Shown here: piece after piece, positions 35,387 to 44,166 of the stretch
How positions within the stretch are numbered: position 1 is the stretch's first letter
Layout: each line of letters starts with the position of its first letter
Source of the DNA: Mesorhizobium sp.
Lineage (GTDB): Bacteria > Pseudomonadota > Alphaproteobacteria > Rhizobiales > Rhizobiaceae
DNA length: 64,000 nt
Assembly: GCF_023954305.1 (NCBI RefSeq)
Contig: NZ_JAMLIG010000001.1
Span: 1,426,001-1,490,000, forward strand
Reading direction: 5' to 3'
Notes under the pieces: generated by a model
Told to the model about the DNA's origin: nothing
Database searches by the model: none
Seen by the model: only the letters and a program-made list of their open reading frames with translations
Translations under genes and position numbers: made by a program

Positions 35387-35543
35387 CGCCCCCCTCTGGC
35401 CTGCCGGCCATCTCCCCCACAAGGGGGGAGATTGGCAGTTTCCGCGCCTGCGCCCACTCATCGGCGTTGGCGATTGGCGAAATCCTCTCAGCAGGCGATC
35501 TCCCCCCGTGTGGGGGAGATGGCCGGCAGGCCAGAGGGGGGCG
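35387..35543. repeat. Long palindromic repeat between ynjB-like and ynjC-like genes
   Basis: Perfect 35-nt inverted arms lie at 35387-35421 and 35509-35543 with an 87-nt spacer. Each arm also forms a local hairpin (ATCTCCCCC pairing with GGGGGAGAT). The arms contain CTGGCCTGCCGGCCA-type GC palindromes. It is inside an operon and would separate expression of the binding protein from the permease. Confidence 0.85.
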
Positions 35544-35573
35544 CCGTAGGGCGGGTTACCTCCGCAGTTTGCC

Positions 35574-37253
35574 ATGCTGACCCGCCTCGGCCCGCCTCTC
35601 GCCATCCTGCTTCTCGCCGGGCCGATCCTGGCGGGGCTGGCGGGAACGCTGCTGCCGGCCTTCGGCTATCTGCCGGCGCTGGGCGGCGAGAGGCTGACGC
35701 TGGAGCCGTTCCGCCAGCTTGCCGCCGAGCCGGGCATCGTGCGGTCGGCGATGCTCAGCCTCGGCACCGGGCTGGCGGCGACGCTGGCGTCCGTGTCCGT
35801 CGTTGCGCTGTTCCTCGCCGGCTGGTCGGGCACGCGCACCTTCGCCCGGGTGCAACACCTGATCTCGCCGCTGCTCTCGGTTCCGCACGCGGCGGCGGCG
35901 TTTGGCCTCGCCTTCCTCATCGCGCCGTCGGGAATGATCGCCCGGCTGATCTCGCCGACCCTGACGGGATGGGAGCAGCCGCCTGATCTTCAGATCGTCA
36001 ACAATCCGCTCGGCCTGTCGCTGGCGGCCGGTCTCGTCGTCAAGGAGATTCCGTTCCTGCTGCTCGTCTCGCTCGCCGCGCTGCAGCAGGCGAACCCGGC
36101 GCCGCGCGCGGCCCTGGTCGCCTCGCTCGGCTATGGGCGGGTGGCCGGCTTCCTGTTCGGCACATGGCCTGCCATCTATCGCCAGGTCAGGCTCGCGGTC
36201 TTCGCCGTGCTCGCCTTTTCGACGTCGGTGGTCGACGTGGCGGCGATCCTCGGTCCCACCAGCCCGGCGACGCTCGCGGTGCGGCTCGTCGGCTGGATGG
36301 GCGACCCGGAGCTGTCGACGCGCTTCCTCGCCTCGGCCGGCGCGGCGCTGCAGCTCGCCGTGACGGCGCTGGCGCTGGCGCTGTGGATCGGCGTCGAGCG
36401 CGCGGCGGCGATGGCGCGCGACATGGTCTGCGAGATGGGGATACGGTTCCGGCGCGACCGCGCTGCGCGGACGGCCGGGCTTGGCGCGATGTCGTTCGCT
36501 GCGGCCGTGGTCTTCGCCGGGCTGGGCACGCTGGCATTGTGGTCGGTCGCCGGGCTGTGGCAGTTTCCCGAAGCGCTGCCGCGCGACTTCACCTGGCGCA
36601 CCTGGACGACCGTGCTGCCGCGCATCGGCGGACCGCTCGGCGTGACGCTCGCCGTGGCCGCCGCCGCGACGACGATCGCGGTGGCGGTCGCGATTTTCTG
36701 CCTGGCGAGGGAAAGCGAGACCGGGCGCAGCGGCGGCCGCGGCGCGCTGGCGCTGATCTACCTGCCCCTGCTCGTGCCGCAGGCGTCCTTCCTGTTCGGC
36801 CTGCAATTGCTGTTCCTGCTCGCGGGCTTCAACGCCTCCCTGCCGGCGCTCGTGTTCGCCCACCTGGTCTTCGTCCTGCCCTACGTCTTCCTATCGCTCT
36901 CCGATCCATGGCGCGCCTATGACCGGCGCTACGACGCCATCGCCGCCGGGCTCGGCAAAAGCCGGCTGCGCACGCTCCTCTCCATCCGCCTGCCGATCCT
37001 GACGCGGCCGATCCTGGTGGCGGCCGCCGTCGGCTTCGCCGTGTCGATGGGCCAATACCTGCCGACGCTTCTCATTGCCGGGGGGCGGCTGCCGACGATC
37101 ACCACGGAGGCGGTGGCGCTCGCGTCGGGCGGCAACCGGCGCGTCATCGGCGTCTATGCCTTCCTCCAGATGCTGTTGCCCGTCATCGGCTTCGCGATTG
37201 CCACGCTGGTTCCGGCGCTGCTATGGCGGCGCTTCCGCGCGCTGCGCGTCTGA
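35574..37253 (+). CDS. YnjC-type fused ABC transporter permease
   Basis: Encodes 559 residues with about twelve membrane spans in two permease halves, each with an EAA-like loop (about LGYGRVAGFLFGTWPAIYRQ and LGKSRLRTLLSIRLPILTR). YnjC-type single-chain permeases form the whole channel. No clear ribosome-binding site is seen before the ATG at 35574. Followed 11 bp later by the ATPase gene. Confidence 0.88.
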   Translation: MLTRLGPPLAILLLAGPILAGLAGTLLPAFGYLPALGGERLTLEPFRQLAAEPGIVRSAMLSLGTGLAATLASVSVVALFLAGWSGTRTFARVQHLISPLLSVPHAAAAFGLAFLIAPSGMIARLISPTLTGWEQPPDLQIVNNPLGLSLAAGLVVKEIPFLLLVSLAALQQANPAPRAALVASLGYGRVAGFLFGTWPAIYRQVRLAVFAVLAFSTSVVDVAAILGPTSPATLAVRLVGWMGDPELSTRFLASAGAALQLAVTALALALWIGVERAAAMARDMVCEMGIRFRRDRAARTAGLGAMSFAAAVVFAGLGTLALWSVAGLWQFPEALPRDFTWRTWTTVLPRIGGPLGVTLAVAAAATTIAVAVAIFCLARESETGRSGGRGALALIYLPLLVPQASFLFGLQLLFLLAGFNASLPALVFAHLVFVLPYVFLSLSDPWRAYDRRYDAIAAGLGKSRLRTLLSIRLPILTRPILVAAAVGFAVSMGQYLPTLLIAGGRLPTITTEAVALASGGNRRVIGVYAFLQMLLPVIGFAIATLVPALLWRRFRALRV

Positions 37254-37264
37254 CGGCGGAACCG

Positions 37265-37906
37265 ATGTCCGAAAAAGGCCTGATCCTGGATCGCGTGACG
37301 ATCGCGCTGGGCGGTCGACAGCTCCTGTCGATCACGCACGCCATCGCGCCCGGCGAGGTGCTGACGGTGATGGGTCCGTCGGGTTCCGGCAAATCGACCC
37401 TTCTCGCCTATGTCGGCGGGTTTCTTGACCCCGCCTTCGACGGGTCCGGCGCGGTCCGGGTCGACGGCGTGGACATTACCGGCCTGCCCGCAGAGGCGCG
37501 CCATGCCGGATTGCTGTTCCAGGACGCGCTCCTGTTTCCGCACATGAGCGTGCGCGGCAATGTCGCCTTCGCGCTGCCGCCGGGAATCGGCGGGCGGGCG
37601 GCGCGCCGGGCACTGGCCGAGGAGGCGCTGGCCGGCGTCGGGCTGGAAGGTTTTGGCGAGCGCGATCCCGACACGCTGTCGGGCGGCCAGAAGGCGCGCG
37701 TGGCGCTGGCCCGCACGCTGGTGTCGGCGCCGCGCATGCTTTTGCTCGACGAACCGTTCTCGCGGCTCGACGCGGAGTTGCGCCAGCAGATGCGCGAACT
37801 GGTGTTCGGCAAGGCGAAAGCGTCCGGCCTGCCGGTCATCCTCGTCACCCATGACGAGGCGGACGCGGCCGCCGCCGGCGGCGCCGTTATCCGCATCGGA
37901 GCGTGA
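37265..37906 (+). CDS. YnjD-type ABC transporter ATP-binding protein
   Basis: Encodes 213 residues. Walker A GPSGSGKST at about residue 37, signature LSGGQKARVALA, Walker B MLLLDEPFSRLD and the H-loop VTHDEADA are all present. At 213 residues it is a bare ATPase core without regulatory domain. Its stop overlaps the GTG start of hrpB, an unusual coupling of transporter and helicase. Confidence 0.92.
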   Translation: MSEKGLILDRVTIALGGRQLLSITHAIAPGEVLTVMGPSGSGKSTLLAYVGGFLDPAFDGSGAVRVDGVDITGLPAEARHAGLLFQDALLFPHMSVRGNVAFALPPGIGGRAARRALAEEALAGVGLEGFGERDPDTLSGGQKARVALARTLVSAPRMLLLDEPFSRLDAELRQQMRELVFGKAKASGLPVILVTHDEADAAAAGGAVIRIGA

Positions 37907-40488
37907 GCGTGCGCGCGCTGCCTGTGCTTCCCGTCACCGAGGCTCTGCCCGCGCTGCTTTCGGCGCTGCGCGAGCATTCGTCGGCCGTGCTGGTCGCGCC
38001 GCCCGGCGCCGGCAAGACGACGCTGGTGCCGCTGGCGATGCTGGACGAGGCGTGGCGTGGCGACGGGAAGATCCTGCTTTTGGAGCCGCGCCGCATCGCC
38101 GCGCGCGCCTCGGCGCGGCGCATGGCGGAATTGCTGGGCGAGCAGCCGGGCGGGACGGTCGGCTACGCGATGCGCATGGAAAGCAAGGTCGGCCCCAAGA
38201 CCCGCATCCTGGTCGTCACCGAGGGCGTGCTGGCGCGGATGATCCTCGACGATCCGGAGCTGACCGGCATTTCGGCGATCCTGTTCGACGAGTTCCACGA
38301 ACGCTCGCTCGACGGCGATTTCGGCCTGGCGCTGGCGCTGGACGTGCAGGGCGCGCTGCGGCCGGATTTGAGGTTGCTGGTGATGTCCGCCACCATCGAC
38401 GGCGCGCGGGTGGCATCCCTCCTCGGCGACGCGCCGGTGATCGAGAGCGAGGGGCGCAGCTTTCCGGTCGACATCCGCCACGAGGAGCGCGGGCCGGACG
38501 AACCGGTCGAGGATGCCATGGCGCGCGCGATCCGCGGCGCGCTGGCCAAGGAGGAGGGGTCCATTCTCGCCTTCCTGCCCGGACAGCGCGAAATCGAGCG
38601 CACCGCGGAACGGCTCGAAAGTCGCGTGCCGGCGAACGCCGATCTGGTGCCGCTCTACGGCAATCTCGACGCACGCACGCAGGATGCCGCGATCCGGCCG
38701 GCGCCGGCCGGCCGCCGCAAGATCGTCCTGGCGACCTCCATCGCCGAGACCTCGCTCACCATCGACGGCGTTCGCGTCGTGGTCGACAGCGGCCTGTCGC
38801 GGCTGCCGAAATACGAGCCGGCAACGGGGCTAACGCGGCTGGAGACGGTGCGCGTCTCGCGCGCCTCGGCCGACCAGCGGGCGGGACGTGCGGGGCGCAC
38901 CCAGCCGGGCGTTGCAATACGCCTCTGGCGCGCCGAGCAGACCGCCGCGCTGCCGGCCTTCACGCCGCCCGAAATCCTGGAGGCGGACCTGTCGGGCCTC
39001 GTTTTGGACGCAGCCGCCTTCGGCGTCGCCGACCTCTCGACGCTCGCCTTCCTCGATCCGCCGCCGAAGCCGGCGCTGGAGGAGGCCTGCGTCCTGCTGC
39101 GCGACCTCGGCGCGATCGATGGCGAGGGCCGGCTGACGGAGACCGGCAAGGCGATGCGCGGCCTGGCCCTTCCGGTGCGCCTCGCCCACATGGTGGCAGA
39201 GGCGGCGAAAGCGGGCGAAGCGGCAGCCGCGGCGGAGCTTGCGGTGTTGCTGACGGAGCGCGGGCTGGGCGGGCCGAGCGTGGATTTGGAGCGGCGGCTG
39301 GAGGGATTCCGGCGCGATCGCTCGCCGCGGGCGGAGAATGCAAGAGGGCTGGCGCGGAGATTGGCGAGGGCTGCGCTGGATCCCTCCCCCTTGAGGGGAG
39401 GGTGGACGGACGCCGAAGGCGACCGGACGGGTGGGGTCCGTCGCGCCGCGCTCGACGGCGAACGACCCCACCCGCCGGGCTCCGCCCGGCACCCTCCCCT
39501 CAAGGGGGAGGGATCGGGCGCCGCCTCCCCCGGCTCCCTCCTCCTCCTCGCCTGGCCAGACCGTGTCGCCAAGGCGCGGGGGGCGTTGGGGCGGTTCGTG
39601 CTGGCCAACGGGCGGGGCGCCACGGTCGACGAGACCGATCCCCTGGCGAAGGCGCCCTTCCTCGTCGTCGCCGACCTGCAGGGCAAGGCGCAGAACGCGC
39701 GGATCGTCGCTGCCGCCACCGTCACCGAGGACGAAATACGGGCCGCCTTGGGCGACCGCATCGCGCAGCGGCTGAGCACCTCCTACGATGCCGACAAGCG
39801 TGCCGTGCGCGTGCGCGAGACGGTCATGCTGGGCGCGATCCAGCTCGCCGAGCGCCAGCTGCCGCCGCCGACCGGTCCCGCCGCCGACCGCGCCGTGATC
39901 GAGGCCGTGAAGCAGAACGGGCTTGCGATCCTGCCGTGGGAGAAGTCCGCCGAAACACTGCGCCGCCGTCTTGCGTGGCTGCACAAGGGCCTCGGCGCGC
40001 CGTGGCCGGACATGTCCGACGAGGCGCTGCTCTCGCGGCTGGACGACTGGCTTTTGCCCTATCTCAAGGGCGAAGCGTCGCTGGCGCGTATCGCGCCCTC
40101 GGTGTTGATCGAAGGGCTGATGGCGCTCGTGCCCTACGACCTGCAGCGCAAGGTGGCCGATCTCGCGCCGACCCATATCACCGTGCCGACCGGCAACAAT
40201 CTGCCGATCCGCTATGAGGAGGAGGGTCCGGTGCTGGCTGTGCGGGTGCAGGAACTGTTCGGGCTGGACGCGCATCCCTCGATCGCCGGCGGCACCGTGC
40301 CGCTGACGCTCGAACTGCTGTCGCCGGCGCACCGGCCGATCCAGACCACGCGCGACCTGCCCGGCTTCTGGCGCGGTTCGTGGACCGACGTGCGCTCCGA
40401 CATGCGCGGGCGCTATCCGCGCCATGTCTGGCCCGAGGACCCGCGCCAGGCCCTACCGACGGCGCGGGCCAAGCCGCGGGGGACGTGA
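37903..40488 (+). CDS. hrpB: ATP-dependent RNA helicase HrpB with an in-frame repeat insertion
   Basis: Encodes 861 residues from a GTG overlapping the previous stop. DEAH-box helicase motifs: Walker A PPGAGKTT (33-40), DEFH (129-132), SATIDGARV, and RASADQRAGRAGR. The C-terminal HrpB domain ends AKPRGT. Residues about 493-538 are encoded by a perfect palindromic repeat (39379-39515); removing them gives about 815 residues, close to the usual family length. The frame is intact on both sides. Function of HrpB in bacteria is poorly defined. Confidence 0.93.
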   Translation: MSVRALPVLPVTEALPALLSALREHSSAVLVAPPGAGKTTLVPLAMLDEAWRGDGKILLLEPRRIAARASARRMAELLGEQPGGTVGYAMRMESKVGPKTRILVVTEGVLARMILDDPELTGISAILFDEFHERSLDGDFGLALALDVQGALRPDLRLLVMSATIDGARVASLLGDAPVIESEGRSFPVDIRHEERGPDEPVEDAMARAIRGALAKEEGSILAFLPGQREIERTAERLESRVPANADLVPLYGNLDARTQDAAIRPAPAGRRKIVLATSIAETSLTIDGVRVVVDSGLSRLPKYEPATGLTRLETVRVSRASADQRAGRAGRTQPGVAIRLWRAEQTAALPAFTPPEILEADLSGLVLDAAAFGVADLSTLAFLDPPPKPALEEACVLLRDLGAIDGEGRLTETGKAMRGLALPVRLAHMVAEAAKAGEAAAAAELAVLLTERGLGGPSVDLERRLEGFRRDRSPRAENARGLARRLARAALDPSPLRGGWTDAEGDRTGGVRRAALDGERPHPPGSARHPPLKGEGSGAASPGSLLLLAWPDRVAKARGALGRFVLANGRGATVDETDPLAKAPFLVVADLQGKAQNARIVAAATVTEDEIRAALGDRIAQRLSTSYDADKRAVRVRETVMLGAIQLAERQLPPPTGPAADRAVIEAVKQNGLAILPWEKSAETLRRRLAWLHKGLGAPWPDMSDEALLSRLDDWLLPYLKGEASLARIAPSVLIEGLMALVPYDLQRKVADLAPTHITVPTGNNLPIRYEEEGPVLAVRVQELFGLDAHPSIAGGTVPLTLELLSPAHRPIQTTRDLPGFWRGSWTDVRSDMRGRYPRHVWPEDPRQALPTARAKPRGT
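39379..39515. repeat. Palindromic repeat inserted in frame within hrpB
   Basis: Perfect 26-nt inverted arms at 39379-39404 and 39490-39515 begin GATCCCTCCCCC and end GGGGGAGGGATC. An inner stem GTGGGGTC/GACCCCAC is also present. The 137-bp unit plus one base equals 46 codons, so the reading frame is kept. The encoded peptide is Pro/Gly/Arg rich and unlike any helicase segment. Confidence 0.88.
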
Positions 40489-40515
40489 GCATTTCTCGCC
40501 TCGCCGGCGCCAAGG

Positions 40516-40678
40516 CCCCCTCACCCGGCCTCCGCTCCGCTCGGCCACCCTCTCCCCGAGGGGAGAGGAGGTTCTCCGGCGTCTTCGCCAACTGGAGGGA
40601 GATTGGCCGCGACGGAAGCAGACGTCCTCTCCCCTTGGGGAGAGGGTGGCCGAGCGGAGCGGAGGCCGGGTGAGGGGG
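40516..40678. repeat. Long palindromic repeat between hrpB and actS
   Basis: Perfect 42-nt inverted arms at 40516-40557 and 40637-40678, 79-nt loop. The arms include GGCCTCCGCTCCGCTCGGCC. Local hairpins such as CTCTCCCC-GAG-GGGAGAG also form. It occupies most of the 275-bp spacer before actS. Confidence 0.85.
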
Positions 40679-40763
40679 GTGCGCCGGCGGTCGAAAGAGG
40701 ATCCCGCCTCGTCCGCGATACCGAAGGCTTGGCCTTGCCGCCGAGCCGGCGCATAAGAGCGCG

Positions 40764-42101
40764 ATGCTGCTCGACCTTCGCGCCCCCGATCCGCAACTTT
40801 CCCGCCGGCTGCGCCTCAACACGCTGATCAGGCTGCGCTGGCTCGCCGTCGGCGGCCAGAGCGCGGCGGTGGTGATGGTCGCCTACTTTCTAGGCTTCCC
40901 GCTGCCGGTCGGGTTCTGTTTCGCGCTGATCGCCTGCTCGGCCTGGCTGAACCTGCTGCTCGCCTTCCGCTATCCCCCGACCCACCGGCTCGAGCCCAAC
41001 GCCGCGATGGGCATCCTGCTGTTCGACACGCTGCAGCTTGCCGGCCTGCTCTACATGACCGGCGGCATGACCAACCCCTTCGCCGTGCTGATCGCCGTCC
41101 CGGTGGTCGTCTCGGCGACCTCGCTGCCCCTTCAACTGACCACGGGCCTCGGCGTCATCGCCATCCTGGCCTCGACGGTGCTCGCCTTCTTCCACCTGCC
41201 GCTGCCCTGGTATCCCGGCACCGAGTTCCCGATCCCCTTCATCTATGTCGCAGGGCTGTGGATCGCGGTCGTGTCGACCATCGTCTTCACCGCGGTCTAT
41301 GCCTGGCGCGTGGCGGAGGAGGCGCGACAGCTCGCCAACGCGCTGACCGCCACCGAGCTGGTGCTGCAGCGCGAGCAGCATCTCTCGGCGCTGGACGGGC
41401 TGGCCGCCGCCGCCGCACACGAACTCGGCACGCCGCTCGCCACCATCGCGCTGGTGTCGCGCGAAATGGAACGCGCGCTGGGCACCGACCCGAAATTCGC
41501 CGAGGACGTGACGCTGCTCAGGACGCAGACCGAGCGCTGCCGCGACATCCTCAAGCGGCTGACCAGCCTGTCATCCACGTCGGAAGAGCATATGGCGCGG
41601 CTGCCGCTGTCCTCGCTGATCGAGGAGGTGATCGCACCGCACCGCGATTTCGGCATCCGCATCCAGCTCGAAGGCGAGGAACAGCTGGGCGCCGAGCCGG
41701 TCGGGCGGCGCAATCCCGGCGTGATCTACGGCCTCGGCAACCTGGTCGAGAACGCGGTCGACTTCGCCCGCGAGACGGTGACCATCCGCTGGAGCTGGAA
41801 CCAGGCGAATGTCCGCGTCGCCGTGATCGACGACGGGCCGGGGTTCCAGGCGGAAGTGCTGGACCGGATCGGCGAGCCCTATATGACGACGCGGCCCGGC
41901 GGCAACGCGGCAAGCGGCCAGTCCGGCGGGGGGCTCGGCCTCGGCCTGTTCATCGCCAAGACGCTGCTCGAGCGCTCGGGCGCGACCGTCTCGTTCCGCA
42001 ACGCGGGCGAGAGCGGCAAGGGCGCGCTGGTGGAGGTAATCTGGCCGCGCGAGATATTCCTGCGCGCCGCGCCGGAAGAAGCTGGGCAGATCGTGTCCTG
42101 A
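40764..42101 (+). CDS. actS: Redox sensor histidine kinase ActS/RegB
   Basis: Encodes 445 residues. About six N-terminal membrane spans include the quinone-linked motif GGMTNPF (100-106). The H-box AAAAAHELGTPLATI has phospho-acceptor His219. Cys259 in QTERCRDIL lies exactly 40 residues after it, matching the redox-active Cys265 of RegB relative to His225. The ATPase domain has N, G1 (DDGPGF) and G2 (GGGLGLGLF) boxes. It controls energy, CO2 and nitrogen metabolism with ActR. Confidence 0.95.
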   Translation: MLLDLRAPDPQLSRRLRLNTLIRLRWLAVGGQSAAVVMVAYFLGFPLPVGFCFALIACSAWLNLLLAFRYPPTHRLEPNAAMGILLFDTLQLAGLLYMTGGMTNPFAVLIAVPVVVSATSLPLQLTTGLGVIAILASTVLAFFHLPLPWYPGTEFPIPFIYVAGLWIAVVSTIVFTAVYAWRVAEEARQLANALTATELVLQREQHLSALDGLAAAAAHELGTPLATIALVSREMERALGTDPKFAEDVTLLRTQTERCRDILKRLTSLSSTSEEHMARLPLSSLIEEVIAPHRDFGIRIQLEGEEQLGAEPVGRRNPGVIYGLGNLVENAVDFARETVTIRWSWNQANVRVAVIDDGPGFQAEVLDRIGEPYMTTRPGGNAASGQSGGGLGLGLFIAKTLLERSGATVSFRNAGESGKGALVEVIWPREIFLRAAPEEAGQIVS

Positions 42102-42183
42102 AGCCGGTGCGACTCTTGGATTATTCCCCGGGTGTCGACTATATAGTGCGACAAGAAGAAGCAGACGAACGGGACAGGGCGCC

Positions 42184-42747
42184 ATGACGGCAGACACGAC
42201 ACAACCGGCATTGGCTCCCGGCGAGGATGCAAGCCTGCTCATCGTCGACGACGACAAGCCCTTCGTCACCCGCCTGGCGCGTGCCATGGAAAGCCGCGGC
42301 TTCGACGTCGAGACCGCCGAAAGCGTGGAAGAGGCCGTGGCCAAGGCCAAGGCGCGGCCGCCCGCCTATGCAGTGGTCGACATGCGGCTGGGCGACGGCA
42401 ACGGGCTCGACGTGGTCGCCGCCATTCGCGAGAAGCGCGCCGATTCGAAGACCGTGATCCTCACCGGCTACGGCAACATCGCCACCGCCGTCACCGCGGT
42501 GAAGCTCGGCGCCATCGACTATCTCTCCAAGCCGGCGGACGCCGACGACGTGGTCGCCGCGCTGACCCGCACCGGCGCCGACCCGATCGCGCCGCCGGAA
42601 AACCCGATGTCGGCCGACCGGGTCCGCTGGGAGCACATCCAGCGCGTCTACGAGATGTGCGACCGCAACGTGTCGGAGACGGCGCGGCGCCTCAACATGC
42701 ACCGCCGCACGCTGCAGCGGATACTTGCCAAGCGCGCGCCGCGGTAG
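42184..42747 (+). CDS. actR: Response regulator ActR/RegA
   Basis: Encodes 187 residues. The receiver domain has acidic pocket DDD (22-24), phospho-acceptor Asp66 in VVDMRLGDGNG and Lys113-like SKP. A proline linker APPENP is followed by the Fis-type HTH SETARRLNMHRRTLQRILAKR. It is the partner of ActS, 82 bp upstream. The pair is a hallmark of alphaproteobacteria. Confidence 0.96.
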   Translation: MTADTTQPALAPGEDASLLIVDDDKPFVTRLARAMESRGFDVETAESVEEAVAKAKARPPAYAVVDMRLGDGNGLDVVAAIREKRADSKTVILTGYGNIATAVTAVKLGAIDYLSKPADADDVVAALTRTGADPIAPPENPMSADRVRWEHIQRVYEMCDRNVSETARRLNMHRRTLQRILAKRAPR

Positions 42748-42788
42748 GCGCGGCACTACGGGCAACGGGCCAGTTCCGCCTGGACGAA

Positions 42789-42916
42789 CCCCCACCCCTA
42801 CCCCTCCCCGCAAGGGAGAGGGAGTCGGCATCGCCGTACTTCGCTTCGGACCGTTCGCTGCACGCTCAAGCGGCCCGAGATCCCCTCCCCCTTGTGGGGA
42901 GGGGTAGGGGTGGGGG
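42789..42916. repeat. Palindromic repeat after actR
   Basis: Perfect 21-nt inverted arms at 42789-42809 and 42896-42916 made of CCCC/A/T-type runs, with an 86-nt interior. It lies between actR and the P1 peptidase start. Confidence 0.8.
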
Positions 42917-42953
42917 TAAGCTTCGTTGCCACCTACCCCAGCGGAGCAAACAA

Positions 42954-44081
42954 TTGGCAACCGACAGCCCTTCTCCTCACTGGCTCCGCACGCCCTCCGG
43001 CCTTCTCCGCGCCCGCGGGCTCGGCCTGCCTTTTTCCGGAGAGCCGGGGCCGTTCAACGCCATCACCGACGTCGCCGGCGTCGAGGTCGGTTACTCCACG
43101 ATCATTCGCGGCGACGGGCCGCTGGTCGTCGGCCAGGGTCCGGTGCGCACCGGCGTCACCGCCATCCTGCCGCGCGGCAAGACGGGGCTCGCCGTGCCCT
43201 GCGCCGCCGGCTTCTGGTCGCTCAACGGCAATGGCGAGATGACCGGCACGATCTGGATCGAGGAATCCGGCGAGCTCGACATGCCGGTGACGATCACCAA
43301 CACGCATTCCTGCGGCGTGGCGCGCGACGCCACCATCCGCTGGCTCTACCCGCGCCTCGACGGCATCTCGGAGTCTTGGGGCCTGCCGGTGGCGGCCGAG
43401 ACGTTCGACGGCGATCTGAACGACATCAACGGCTTCCATGTGACCAACGAGCACGTCTTCGCGGCACTCGACGGCGCCGCGTCCGGGCCGCTGGAACAGG
43501 GCTCGGTCGGCGGCGGCACCGGCATGATCTGCTACGACTTCAAGGGCGGATCGGGGACCTCGTCGCGGCGGGTGAACGCGGCGGGCGAGACGTATACCGT
43601 CGGCGTCTTCGTCCAGTCGAATTTCGGCCGCAGGCACGAATGCACCGTCCTCGGCGTGCCGGTCGGACAGCACATCGGCCACGACCTGCTGCGCGGCAAG
43701 CCGGCCGGCTCGATCATCGTCGTGGTCGCCACCGACGCGCCGATCGCCGCCCACCAGGCAAAGAAGCTGGCGCGCCGCGTCGCGCTCGGCATGGCCCGCA
43801 CCGGCGCGCTCGGCCATGATTCCTCCGGCGACATCTTCCTCGCCTTCTCGACGGCGAATGCCGAGGGCTACGCCGCGCCGCGCGGGACGTTGAGGCGCAT
43901 GGACGTGCTCGCCAATGCCGACATCGACCCGCTCTACGAGGGCGTCGTCGAGGCGACGGAGGAGGCGATCGTCGATTCCATGGTCGCCAACCGCACGATG
44001 GTGGGGCGGGATGGGGCAACGTCGATTGCGCTCCCGCATGACGAGCTCGTCGGGATAATGCGGCGCTACGGCAGGATGTAG
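42954..44081 (+). CDS. P1 family aminopeptidase (DmpA/BapA-like)
   Basis: Encodes about 375 residues from a TTG at 42954 that follows GGAG by eight bases. GPFNAITDVAGVEVGYSTI and GPVRTGVTAILPRG are the family opening. The autocleavage/nucleophile region is GHDSSGDIFLAFST (Ser290-Ser291). DmpA-like enzymes self-process into two chains and release N-terminal residues from D-, L- or beta-peptides. The true start could lie a little downstream, as no ATG is available. Confidence 0.88.
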   Translation: MATDSPSPHWLRTPSGLLRARGLGLPFSGEPGPFNAITDVAGVEVGYSTIIRGDGPLVVGQGPVRTGVTAILPRGKTGLAVPCAAGFWSLNGNGEMTGTIWIEESGELDMPVTITNTHSCGVARDATIRWLYPRLDGISESWGLPVAAETFDGDLNDINGFHVTNEHVFAALDGAASGPLEQGSVGGGTGMICYDFKGGSGTSSRRVNAAGETYTVGVFVQSNFGRRHECTVLGVPVGQHIGHDLLRGKPAGSIIVVVATDAPIAAHQAKKLARRVALGMARTGALGHDSSGDIFLAFSTANAEGYAAPRGTLRRMDVLANADIDPLYEGVVEATEEAIVDSMVANRTMVGRDGATSIALPHDELVGIMRRYGRM

Positions 44082-44166
44082 GATCCTTCCTCCCGATGCC
44101 TGGGATCGCTGTCGGCCGCCTCGCAACCGCTGGACCGAGATCAGGCCGAGCCGCGGCACGGACGCA

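Noticed and set aside
37560..40217. 885-codon frame overlapping ynjD-like and hrpB
   Set aside because: Alternative frame of two well-supported genes; Arg/Ala/Gly-rich with no domain.
42657..42953. Upstream extension of the P1 peptidase frame through the actR end and repeat
   Set aside because: It would overlap actR and translate a palindromic repeat; a TTG with a ribosome-binding site at 42954 fits better.
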